Assembly (NCBI GenBank): GCA_032718475.1
Contig: JAUCBJ010007399.1
Coordinates: forward strand, 7,501-71,500
Direction: 5' to 3'
DNA from: Nemertoderma westbladi
Taxonomy: Eukaryota; Xenacoelomorpha; Nemertodermatida; Nemertodermatidae
DNA length: 64,000 bases
Shown here: in pieces, positions 11,586 through 22,806 of the stretch
Layout of the letters: each line of letters starts with the position of its first letter
Position numbering within the stretch: the stretch's first letter is position 1
Position numbers and translations under genes: made by a program
The notes under the pieces: generated by a model
What the model saw: the letters and a program-made list of their open reading frames with translations, nothing else
Databases searched by the model: none
Told to the model about the DNA's origin: nothing

Positions 11586-13213
11586 ACCTGCTATCTGAGT
11601 TTATTAATATCGAAATGAGTTTATGTTTAGGCGAGCGGACGTCGCTGCCTACTTCTCTTTGCCCCCGGACAGTGGGATTCTCAGCGCCGATGTACCGTCG
11701 TCGCGGTGTTTACGCCAACATGTAGCAACATCACGACAACGATAACCGGCACAAGTCACTCCACTGTCCGTCCCAAAGGCTTGAATCCACTTTAGGTTCT
11801 TTCTATAGGAGAGTTGGGCTACTTTCACAATTGCGACTAGCTACTGTAAACACACCTTAGCAGTAACATTCACCTACAAACGCACAAATTCCACACAACT
11901 GTCACCAATTGTACACATACAGGCCATTTGTCCGTTAGTCAGTGCCTTCCAAAATGTCACGTTATTACTGTGTATCCTTGGATACTAACAGTGTGCTATG
12001 TATTCTCTATGCTATGCAATGTGACAAGCTTTCTATTGTTCTCTTAACTTGCTTCTAATTCTAGCGTGGGTGTTGCTATGGTGACATTATGGAATGCTAG
12101 CGGTAGAATTAGGGTAATTCTCATGCATACAGATCTGGGATGCTATTTAATAATAATTCTTTAATTGTCAATATCCTCTTTATGTATGATTTTATTAATT
12201 TTATTGGCTATTGACTATATGTCGGAGATTCTCACACTCTAATACACTCAATAGGATGAATCTCCGCTCCCATGATCTATTAATTAATGGAATTTTGGGA
12301 ATGTTATAAATTGCACAAAACGACAATTTATGAAATTCATTTAAAGTATGAATTTAAATTTATTCCCGTGAATTTTATTATTTGATGTTAAAATTGACAC
12401 AATTTGATTCCAGAGCAGGTCTGGGGACATAGGATCCTTAATTCTATGAAATTTGTCTTTTAAGAGTATCGGTAGTGCTGCGATATCTTAATTGACTAGA
12501 AATTTAAGGGATCTGAATTTTACAGATTTTAATAAATATTAAATTAATATTTAAGATGGGCACCGATTTATTCCAGAACTTGTCTGGGGACGTTAACCAC
12601 TGATTCTAGAATTTGTCTTTCAAGTATATCGGTGGGTGCCGCGATATCTTAATCGACTAGAATTACAGATGGTCAAAAAGTTTAACAGATTTATTTGCGT
12701 TTTACGCTACTGTTATAGGGACATCACGCTACTATATGTATTATTTAATATAAGGTAGAAGAGCAATATCGCACGAAGCAATGTCAGTGTGAAGAGGCAA
12801 GTCGTTTCCAAGGTCTACCCAGAGCTTGGTTTAGCCGAGACACGAGGATCTGAACTTTGCATTCCTAATACTCTGCCTACCAATAATACTTGAATATAGT
12901 AGTGGCTTTATTGTACTTTAAGAAGTACGGACATTTCATCTTACTGTAGTCACGTATTTACAATATGATACGGACAGTAAGGAAAGAGAAAAAATAATTA
13001 TTTTCTCGCCGTCGCACTAAATATATATTATAAGTAATTACGTACGTAATAAACACTAATACATCGCACTAATCTACTAAATAATCACTAAAATAACATT
13101 CTACTAAATAAAATTGAATAAAAACGATTATAATAAAGTACATAATAAAGTTCGCATATAAAAATATAATAAAATAGATAAAACAATATAGTCATACACC
13201 CACTCCAGACGTA
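11586..13213. other. Spacer between pol and ORF3 (BEL copy 1)
   Basis: 1.6 kb without an ORF of note, homologous to 27328-28981 of copy 2 in reverse. It contains a degenerate tandem pair at about 12400-12680 sharing the words GATATCTTAATTGACTAGAA and CTGGGGACNTNGGAT. Part is very AT-rich (13010-13200). Such a long spacer could house a promoter or splice signals for ORF3, but no motif proves this. Confidence 0.6.
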
Positions 13214-16200
13214 TCACGTTGGGGAGTCCCTAGATGTTTGAGGAATTAGGGAGGTGGTCGTGGGAAGAGTGTCTTGCCTTCCATAGTTTCCGGAGAGTTC
13301 TCTGTCTCTTTCCAGTAAACATAAACGACCAACTGGGCGATTGAGTTGTTGCGTCTCAAAGATTATGCCTGGCTTCTTGAAGTTACGCCGCATGACGATG
13401 AGTTCTACCGAGCGTACTAAACCATCATCCGAGATGTGGGTCTCGATGATACGACCTGTCTGCCACCGTTTACGTGGGAGGTCTGGATCTACAATAAGCA
13501 CCATATCTCCGGCGCTGACGTTTTCTTGCTGCGCAAACCACTTAGTTCGAAGTTGTAGCGTGGGCAGATAATGTTTCTCGAAATGGTCAGCGAAACGACG
13601 GGATAGCAACTGCATAAGTTGCCAAGTTCGACGGCAGTATTCGTCTCCGTCGGCAATCTCCGATTGTGGGAGCATGGCTACAGGTTTCTTCAGTAGGAAA
13701 TGCGCGGGTGTTAGAGCTTCCAGGGAATCTGGACTCGATGAGACTGGCATAAGCGGTCTCTCGTTGAGATAGGCAGCTATTTCCTCCATTAACGTCCGCA
13801 AAAGTTCGTCGGTGAGATACGCGCGGCATGGCACTATAAAGTGAAATGCGGTTTTAACACTTCTAATTAATCTCTCCCAACTTCCTCCTCACCAAGGGGC
13901 GTCGGCGGCGTTGAAGGTCCAGCTAGACGCTGTTATCCTTAGCTGGTCGTCCACCTGTCTTTGGTTCCAGTCCTTCACGTAAGCCTGTATTTCGTTGTTG
14001 GCACCAATGAAGTTCGTTCCTTTATCCGATCTCATGGTATTACTCGTCCCGAAGCGAGCGATCTGTCGTCGTAAACTTAAGACGAAGCTGTTAGTAGATA
14101 GATCGTTCACCATATCGAGATGGATGGCTCTACAAGTCATGCACACGAAGATGACACACCATCTCTTGACTATAGTCCTAGCATGATATACTTCAATAGG
14201 GCCAAATAAATCTACACCAGTATTAGTAAAAGGTGGTTCATAGAAGCTTACTCGTTCCCTAGGTAATTCTGCCTCTCGCTGTGTTAAAGGCCTACTGAAT
14301 GCTTTCCTACAGGGTATGCAGTTCCTAAGAACTTGGTTCAGAGCTCTACGGGGTTTATCAAAATAATAGCGAGTTCGAATTTCGCTAAGAACTCGTTCTC
14401 TACCAGCATGATAAAGTTTACTGTGAACATCTACAATCATCTTGATTTGTACTTCAAGATTTCTAATGAGTATAGGGAATTTAGTGTCAAAGGATAAGGG
14501 CGCATTGGTGAGTCTTCCTCCAACACGTATTAACCCATCTATCATTGTGCTCGAGAATCGATCCCTTAAGCGCATCTGCGGGTTTCTCAACAACAGGAAA
14601 TACTTATCGGAATCCTCATAGCATTGCAGGAGTCTCAGTATCTGCTTATTTGTTTCTTCATGCTCCTGGTGACTAATTTTCTCCTTTAGAAAACGATCAG
14701 ATGTCTTATATTTGGGTAAATTTTTAATGACATGAACTTGTGCAGATGTCAATGGAGCGGTATCACTAGTGGTCTTCGTCCTGGAGTAGTGATGATGAAA
14801 ACATCGTCTTAAATATGTGACGGCTTTACAGAGCCGATTCCAGGAACTGTAGTGATGCATTGCTCTCTGCAGCATGGGTGAGATTCCTTGCGAGACGTCT
14901 GGTATTCCAGATTTCCAATCTCTATCTCTAATTTCCACAACAGACTTATTTGTGTTGAGGGATTTTGGATCCGAAGCATCTTTCCCGGAAGTATGTAATA
15001 CAGATAGATCGATAGTCGGTTTAAATAACTTCGATTTACTCGCTCGGGTTTTAGGTTTGACTGTCTCCGCTCCCTTGGCTTGTCTAATCTCCGCCGTAGT
15101 AAGGTGAGGAGGCCATTCATCCTCTTCCTTGCTCAGGAAGTCGGGTCCACCCAACCAGTCGGGAGTATCTATCAGTTCCTGTGGAGTTGCTCCCCTGGAG
15201 GCGATATCGGCTGGATTAATCGTACCAGGGCAATGTCTACATTGATCTATCTTTGTGCGACTAAGAATAATCGCTACCCTGTTAGTAACAAAAACGCTGA
15301 ACTGACAGACTTCATTGGTTAGAAACTCCAACACGAGTAAAGCGTCGGTCCAATAAACCGTTTTCTCCAGTGGGTAGTCGATTTGTTCCGTTACGTTCCG
15401 GCCGATGGCTGTAGCGTATAAAGCCGCCTTTAACTCCGCTCGAGGAACCTTTAACTTGTTGTTAATCAATGCCTTAGAGGTAACCAAGGCGACTTTGATT
15501 CCATCCGGGGTTTCGACTCGCAGATATGCTACTATACCTATTCCCATGTCGCTGGCGTCTCCAAACACATGGAGTTGATAGGAATACGTAGGAAGAACAT
15601 GGCCAAAATATGTACGGGAAATTATAAAGTTCTCGATGGCAGGTAGATAATCTTCCCATTTCATCCATTTCTTTAACAATTCTCCCTTAAGCGGATCGTC
15701 CCATGAGTGGTTTTCAAGCCTCATTTGTTGTACTAAACTCCGAGCAATCAATATAACTGGGCTAATAAATCCCAATGGGTCGAAATAAGTGCTCAGGATA
15801 CTTAAACAAATCCGTTTGGTCCGAACTGGATTATCTCGCTGTTTTAACTGAAAAAACAGGATGTCTCTTTCAGTGTCCCACTTCAAGCCAAGCGTCTTGG
15901 TTTCAGGAAGATCGTCCTTTATTAAGTCTAGGTCTTTCGTTCCTCGGTCTTCTACCGGTATCGCTTCCAGAAACTCACGGGAGTTGCTGGTGAATTTCGT
16001 CAGTCGAAATCCACCTCTTTTCAAACACTCTACCGTTCCTTTCGCGACATCTATGGCTTCTTCTACTGATGGAAGGGACCTTAAGTTGTCGTCCATGTAT
16101 ATATTACGTTTTATGTTGTCTATCACTTCTTTTGAGAAGGAGTCTCGGTTGTCATTCGCAGTGGTTCGCACCATGGAGCAGGCGTTGGAAGGGCTTGATA

Positions 16201-19158
16201 TGATTCCAAAAGCCTGGATGGTCATCCAGTACTCTACCGGTTTCTGATTGAGGTCTCCTTCAGGCCACCACAGAAATCTCAGGCTATCTCTATCTCTCTC
16301 CAGCGCCTTGACTTGTAAGAACATTCCTTCGATATCGGAAGCGAACGCGATGGAATATTGTCTTAATCTCAAAAGTATCCCCAACAAAGATTGGAGTAAG
16401 TTGGGTCCGGGTAACAACTCGGAATTTAGGGATTGGCCCATATATAGAGCAGAGCCATCGAATACGACTCGTACTTCATGGGGTTTACCGGGTTTGGGAA
16501 CGTAATGATGTGTTAAGTAATACGTTCTCTCGGTCACTGGTGTTCCTTCTGGTACTCGCTCCGCGTATCCCTTTGTTATAAATTTCTTCAGCTGAGTTTG
16601 GTACATTTGTTTAGCTGAAGTATTAGCCGTAAGGCGTCGATGCAATTGAGCGATTCTTTTCTCTGCCAAGGGTCTGTTATTTATAAATCTAGGTTCTCGT
16701 TTTCGAAATGGTAGGCCGATTTCATATCTACCTTGGTCTTTTAAAAAACGTGTAGTTGTTTCCTGGATTTGCTTGGCTCTTTCTTCTTCTATCGATAGGG
16801 CCTTATCATATGAATTGGGCTCTACCAGTTTTTGAGTAAAGAATCGTACGGCTAGTTCGTCCCGAGTTCTAGCGTTGCAGCGCTCTATCTCATCGTTTAG
16901 TTCGTCATTGTAAGCGATGGGTTCCGATGGGCGAATCAGTTGACATAGGTTCACCTGATTTTTCCAAGTTTGGTTTTCTGTAAGTAGGTCGATGGTGTTC
17001 TCTTGATCGAAGAGTTGGTAGATGTCGTCATTATCTGAAGAGTATGGTGTTTCCTCAGTTAGTTCATCCACCTCACTGCTCTCCTCGCTCCAATCACTCA
17101 CCTGGTGTACTCGTTCTTGTGGCCTTCTCTCTTCGAGAGTCCTGCGGGAAGGGCCAGTAAAGTACCAACCTACTCTAGTTCTTACCGCATAGGTTTGCAG
17201 TGGCTGCGGTTGAGCAGGCCGTTTCTCCAATGTTTCGAGCGCCTCGTGCGCGTTTTGGCCGATGAGTATTTGCACTCCAGGATAATTTGTCTGGAATTGA
17301 GGTATCTTAAGATGTTGGATGCTCTCATCCTCGTCCCAATTATAAAGGTCTGCCTGAGTAGTAGCGAAGTTCTTTATAGCCACCATTTTTACCGACCTTA
17401 TACCTTGTGCTCCTAATTTATCCTGGGGGGTGGACAACACACCTACATAGTAATCTGCCGTTAGGGTAGATTTCCAAACCTGCATAATTCCTGACATATT
17501 CAATTTAGTCCGGAATTTGGGTTGTCCAGCAAAGATATCTTCGGCTAGTTCTTGATCGATGAATGTTCCTGTGCTGCCGGAGTCAAGGAGGGCGTTCACT
17601 ATGTAACTTTTGTCAGGACCGTGAACTCTTACCTGCACTACAGGAAATTCTCTGATTCCTACGTTGGAAGTTGGAACTTTCCAAGATGGTTGTTTGGCAA
17701 AAGTAGTTGGGGGAAACTCATTGTTGGTGTCCTTTTCATAAGTAAGTGCTCGATACACTGCGGTATTGATTAGATAACAGGATTCGTTGGCGTCGGAGAA
17801 TTCGTCAGTATAGAATCCTTCCATCTCAGATTCTTGATCAGTGTCGTTTACATCACTGAATTGGACATGTAGTTCGGGCTCACTTACCTGACTCTGTTTG
17901 TCTCGTTCGAACTCACTGTGTAACAAGATGTGATGTTTCGCGCCACACTTTGCACACTTTATGTCGGAGTAACAGGTTCGCCGTTGGTGTCCTGGTCTGA
18001 GGCAATTATAGCATAACCGCTTATCCCATACGACTGCACGTCTGTCTACAAGGGATTTCTTTAGAAATTCAGCACACGCACTCAAACGGTGGGTACCGTC
18101 GCACAGCGCACAGTTAGGTTTTATGTTACTCACTTTACCTTGGGTAACTTGATGCACTCTCGTTCTTTCTTCGGGTTTTCTTCGGTGCATTCTGTTAGGA
18201 GACTGAGGAGGGGTCTTGGCAACCTGTTCTCTCCTATCGTTGTTTCGAGCCTTATATTTACTTACATCTTTTGAGGTTTTGTCAACGTAGTAAGATCTCT
18301 CAGTGTCTTTCCCGCTGTCCTCTTCTTGAGAAGCTTGGCTTTCGCCGTCGTCAGTGTAACACACCGGTGTTACTCTTCTCCTAGAAGCGGGTTTCTCACT
18401 TACCTTATTTTCCGATGTTTTCTCTCTGGACTGCTTGATGAGTTGTAGTTTTACCTCACCATCTAAGAAGGACATGAGATCAGCCATGGTAGGGCTTCGT
18501 CGTTGTTGTTCATTCATGTACAACACTTTCTTGTCCCAGCGTGTACATACTCCACCCTTTGGTAAAGTAGAGACTACTGCTCCAATAACCATGGAACTCT
18601 GATATTCATGAGACTTACCTAACCAATCCAATTGTCTACAGATCTCTTGAATCTCATCGGAAAACTCTATAATCCCGCTACTAAGGAAGTGTCGGGGGGC
18701 TACTAATTTGGCATACAAATACTTAGCTATGTTATCCTTGTTACCATACCTGATGTTTAATGTATCCCAAACTTGTCTTAATCCTTCTGGATGTCCAATA
18801 AACTTTAACGCCATTAACTTGGGAGGTCCTTCCAAGCACTTGATGAGGAACCTAAGTTTCTCTCCGTTAGATAGTACAGAGTTCTGTATGCTATCTTTGT
18901 AATATTCATTGAAAGGTAACCATTTCATCTCATCTCCATTGAATTTAACGATCTCTCCCACTTTGACCGCTTGGCGGGCTTCTGTTCTAGCCATCTGACG
19001 CGTAAAGCTTTCTTGGGCCATCGTGTTATTTAATATCGAATTATCGGTATATAAATTTCTCGGATCATTGTCAGGTCTATAGGGAATATCATTAATAACA
19101 GGTCTATAATCACCCTTAATAGGGTTTGCTATAGGAGTTTCTACTTCACTAGCAGTAT
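13214..19158 (-). CDS. BEL/Pao Gag-Pol, main part (copy 1), one in-frame stop
   Basis: Continues the gag frame of 33837-31615, cut off by copy 2. From the internal Met at 19021, residue numbering shows a Pao-type capsid region at 1-200. Zinc knuckles follow at about 304-370 (CALC.., CYNCLRPGHQRRTC, CAKC..), then aspartic protease DSG at 480-482. RT has motif A Asp896 and YMDD at 975-978. RNase H acids are Asp1155, Glu1195 and Asp1226. The integrase zinc site is H1533, H1538, C1568, C1571, with catalytic Asp1604 and Asp1666. A TGA at 13889-13891 follows residue 1710. The same frame continues as GGSWERLIRS, holding the likely third catalytic acid (Glu) five codons after the stop, and then a DUF5641-like integrase tail to 13214. 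Apart from this nonsense change the frame is clean, so inactivation was recent. Confidence 0.93.
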
Positions 19159-20382
19159 TGTAAAAGCTTTTGCGTAATTAGCCGGTTATTATCCCCGTAA
19201 AGTACTCTGTGGTTGGTTTACCAGGCATAAAAAGGCCGTGTCCTTGCTGTACTGGTGTTTTGGAGGACATAAAAGCCATTTCTTCTGTATTTGTACTTTA
19301 GAGGACATAATCTGCAATTTCGTGACGTAAAAGCTCGATACTCTTGAAAACAGTGTCGCTACCATGACGATGTCTAACGGCTGATATTGCCACGTTGCCC
19401 CATAGCCCTGCTTTCTGTATCTGCCAATAGGATTTGAGTTGGTTTTGATTTTGACCTATCACAGATCTACTGAACTGAATTTCCTATCTGTATGCTCATT
19501 CTCTGTGGTGGGTGAGATCTTTGTAGAATAAGGGTAGCTGGTATTCTTATAGTTATTCTTATCAGTTTTTAGTGTTGTTGGTGATTCTAAGCCAGGAAGA
19601 ACGGCTTTAGCCTTACACTAGTAGGCTTAATTATAAGGACATATATCCGTTATCTGCATTTATCACAACATAACATACCATACCTAATCAAACAACCTGT
19701 GCATACTTTATATTGTTATACTGCTATTTGCTGTCAGTTCTTCATAATATGGTTGATGAATTATTATATTTGGAATAACGATAAATAACCCCGAAACCCA
19801 ATATTCTTGATATACCGAAGGTAAGAGAGAAGGGTTACATATAACAATTGTGACTTATGTTAAAGTGGTTTGAAGTTAATCTAATGTTATTTGATAGACC
19901 CTACATGATTCGGTCCGTGTTCCTTTTATATGTGACTAAAATCAGTGAAGATCGGCAGATTAGTGTGCAGTATTGTGCAGCATTGTGTATGAGTGAGACT
20001 GATAACGAAGCATTTCCTAAAGAATGCGCCATATATGTGAATTGTAACTAAGCCATATCGTTGTGAGTAGTTTAAGTCATAACTCTGTTTATATAGATAG
20101 AGCGCCACGTCCTAAAGGAACTGTTAATATTCCCCGAAGGTGAATAATATTGTCAGAGATTATATAATACTGTCAGTCGAATAATACATTAGGCTTACAT
20201 AGCAATACGATTAAGCTGTCGAAATCAATCTCCCGGGTATATCCAACGGGTGAATGATCGCGCACAGATTGGTTTCAACTAGTGTAGTGAATCAAATACT
20301 TGTTAGAGGCTAAAGCGATTTATTATCTAGAAGACATCCTAATTTGGCGGGTTAAACTGCCAAAGGTCTGAAAGCGCGAACA
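19159..20382 (+). repeat. BEL copy 2, 5' LTR
   Basis: It starts TGTAAAAGCTTTTGCG and ends GAAAGCGCGAACA. It is the reverse-oriented counterpart of the copy 1 LTR at the termini, but its body differs over long stretches, so it represents another subfamily. It matches 30391-31614 except for a few substitutions (for example GATGTCTAACG versus GACGGCTAACG). Confidence 0.93.
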
Positions 20383-20769
20383 ATAACGGATATCTAGTCT
20401 GTATTGCAGTGTAGGCATTAAATACAGTTTAATATTGTTCTGGTAAGAACAATAACGGATATTGCTTCTGGATTGCGGTGTAAGCAATCTAGTCGAAAGT
20501 ACCGGTTGACCGGTAACCAGTAGGCCTGACTGCCTGATCATCCGGACCGGTACCTACAACAGTACAGGTACAGCAGTATTATTCGATTGTGATCTATTGT
20601 ATACTGTAGGCTGCCAGGAGAATAGGGATTGATCACCCCTCATTCTTTTGTATAGTTTACTTATTTCTGCAAGTTTTATTTATTTGTAGGCCAGTATTGA
20701 GCAGAAGGCGTGTAAGCCTGCTCAGATTGTACAGATAATTTGTAGGCTTGACTGTTGGCTAACTGTTGA

Positions 20770-21262
20770 TTAGGTCTGAACGGATTGCAGTGCATGTAGA
20801 GTGTATGTCCGATAAAGAACGGTTAGGAAGTAGGGGCAGCCATAACTGTAAGGTAAACCCCCAACTAAAGAATAAGTCGTACTACTGGGTTAGAACGCAT
20901 ACTACCTAATCATTTCGGAGTCTGCATGTCCTGTAGTTTATTTAGGCTTGAGAGTAGTCTGCCATCGTTTGGCCTGTACTTTGTTTGTGTAAGTCTGTAC
21001 GGGTAGCGTATAATATTTATTTAGATAATTTGTAGGCTGGATAGTTGTCTGGCTGTTATTAGGTCTGAACGGATTGCAGTGTGTGTAGAGCCTCTGTCCG
21101 ATAAAGAACGGTTAGGAAGTAGGGGCAGCCAAAGCTGTAAGGTAAACCCCCAACTAAAGAATAAGTCGTGCTACTGGGTTAGAACGCATACTACCTAATC
21201 ATTTCGGAGTCTGCATGTCCTGTAGTTTATTTAGGCTTGATAGTAGTCTGTCAGTATTCGGT
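20770..21262 (+). repeat. Leader tandem duplication, period 289 bp
   Basis: The stretch from GGTCTGAACGGATTGCAGTG through TTTATTTAGGCTTGA occurs twice. The matching word GTCCGATAAAG starts at 20807 and 21096. The units are about 90 percent identical by eye over 190 bases, and the ends between them are more diverged. Confidence 0.8.
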
Positions 21263-22243
21263 CTGCATTTTGTTTGAGTGGTTTGTACGCGTAGCGTAAT
21301 ATTTATTATTCAGAGTTTATGCGATTATTCGCAACATTCATTCCCCAAGTTTGTTCCTACAGTAATTGTGTTTGTTATACATACCGCTATAGTTAAATTA
21401 ACCCCGGTACTACACGGGCTGCTTGGCGTAGGTAAAGACTGGTGATTTTGTGCACCGGTCACTCCAGCAGATGCCGTGGTTCTTTTAGCTGTTCAAGTAT
21501 ATTTAACTACTGATTATATGTTGTACAAGTACTCGTACCTAATTTAGGGTTTAGTGTACAGTGCTTTCCGAAAGTAATTAGTGTAGACATTATATTTGTG
21601 TTGTAAAGTGGTTGATAGGCACGTTCGATTAGCTCTATTAACTTCTAGGTAGGAACACTCCGTGATACATAACGTAGTACCTATAGCGATATGGCTATAG
21701 GTCGTCAGGCGGTGGTATTTTCCTATCTGGACAACGCAGTGTATTTACTACTACGTATTATTTTCAAATACCGCAGTACCCTGTCCGTTGTAATAACCAG
21801 ATTTCTAACCCTTTGTTAGGCTGGTTTGTAGACTTCTTGTAAAATTACCCTGAAAATTCGTATTTTGTGTTTTTTGTAAATTTTTGTGTTTATTTAGAGA
21901 TTGTAATCTCACCCGAATTGTACGTAATTTGTAGTATTAAGTAACTTAGGTAAATTAGCATTATTTGTTTTAGTGTCCTATAAGTAACACTTCACTGAAA
22001 GCGCACCGCTTTGTGTAGTGATTACTCCCCAGAAATAATAACATTTATTTCAACATTGACAAAACCCATTAAACGGGTATATATATATTATAAATCAACT
22101 CAAACGATTTATAAATAGTAGGCCTGCCATACAACAATTAGGTCTCAATATCAGTTGGACTACTGCTTAAATAATGGCAATAAAGTAAGTTAAGGTAACC
22201 AAGTAACCAACCCTTAAAATTCAGAAATTCAGTTATTTAAAAT

Positions 22244-22640
22244 AATTGATATACCGGTATTTACAATAGGCTTATTATATTTATTTCTATAAATTTTAGG
22301 TTGAAATCATACCGGTATTCTGTAATTAATTCTAGTTTGTAATTATACTTATATATATACACTATAAGTGTAAACTGCATACCGGTATTTACGATAGGCC
22401 TATTATCTTTATTTCTATAAATTTAGGCTGAAATTATACCGGTACTTTATAATTAATTCTAGTCCAGAATTATACTTATATATGCTACAAACTGTAAGCT
22501 GTATACCGGTATTCCCGATAGGCCTATTATATATTTATATATATTTGTGCTAAAATTATACCGGTATTCTGTGATAAAACTAGTCTGTAATAATACTTAT
22601 ATATACTATAAGCATACCGGTATTCTAATATATTATATCA
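22244..22640 (+). repeat. Leader tandem array with ACCGGT-centred motif
   Basis: Three or more imperfect units of roughly 120 bp. Each carries TACCGGTATT, then AATAGGC(C/T)TATTAT, TTATTTCTATAAATTT, and a second ACCGGTA before ATTAATTCTAG. The palindromic core TACCGGTA recurs about seven times. The same array in reverse lies at 33930-34200. Confidence 0.75.
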
Positions 22641-22806
22641 ACTAATAATATAATATATAATATAATATAATATAATATATTATATTATATCACGCTACGC
22701 TGAGTAGCAGTATCGGTAATTAATTACTAGGCTAGCAGTTAATACTGAATTACTAGACTTGCTTAGACTGTAATATAGCAGTAGGCATCCAACTGTACAA
22801 ACAAAC

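Larger units (their letters stand above)
20383..22806 (+). other. Long 5' leader of BEL copy 2 with tandem repeats
   Basis: 2.4 kb separates the LTR from the gag ATG. The bases after the LTR (ATAACGGATATC) do not begin with TGG, so a standard tRNA 3'-end primer site is not obvious. The word CAATAACGGATAT recurs at about 20448. A 289-bp tandem pair (about 20770-21260) shares GTCCGATAAAGAACGGTTAG and AATAAGTCGT. A second array at 22244-22640 repeats units containing TACCGGTATT. Copy 1 has the same two arrays in its leader, so they are a family trait. Confidence 0.75.
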
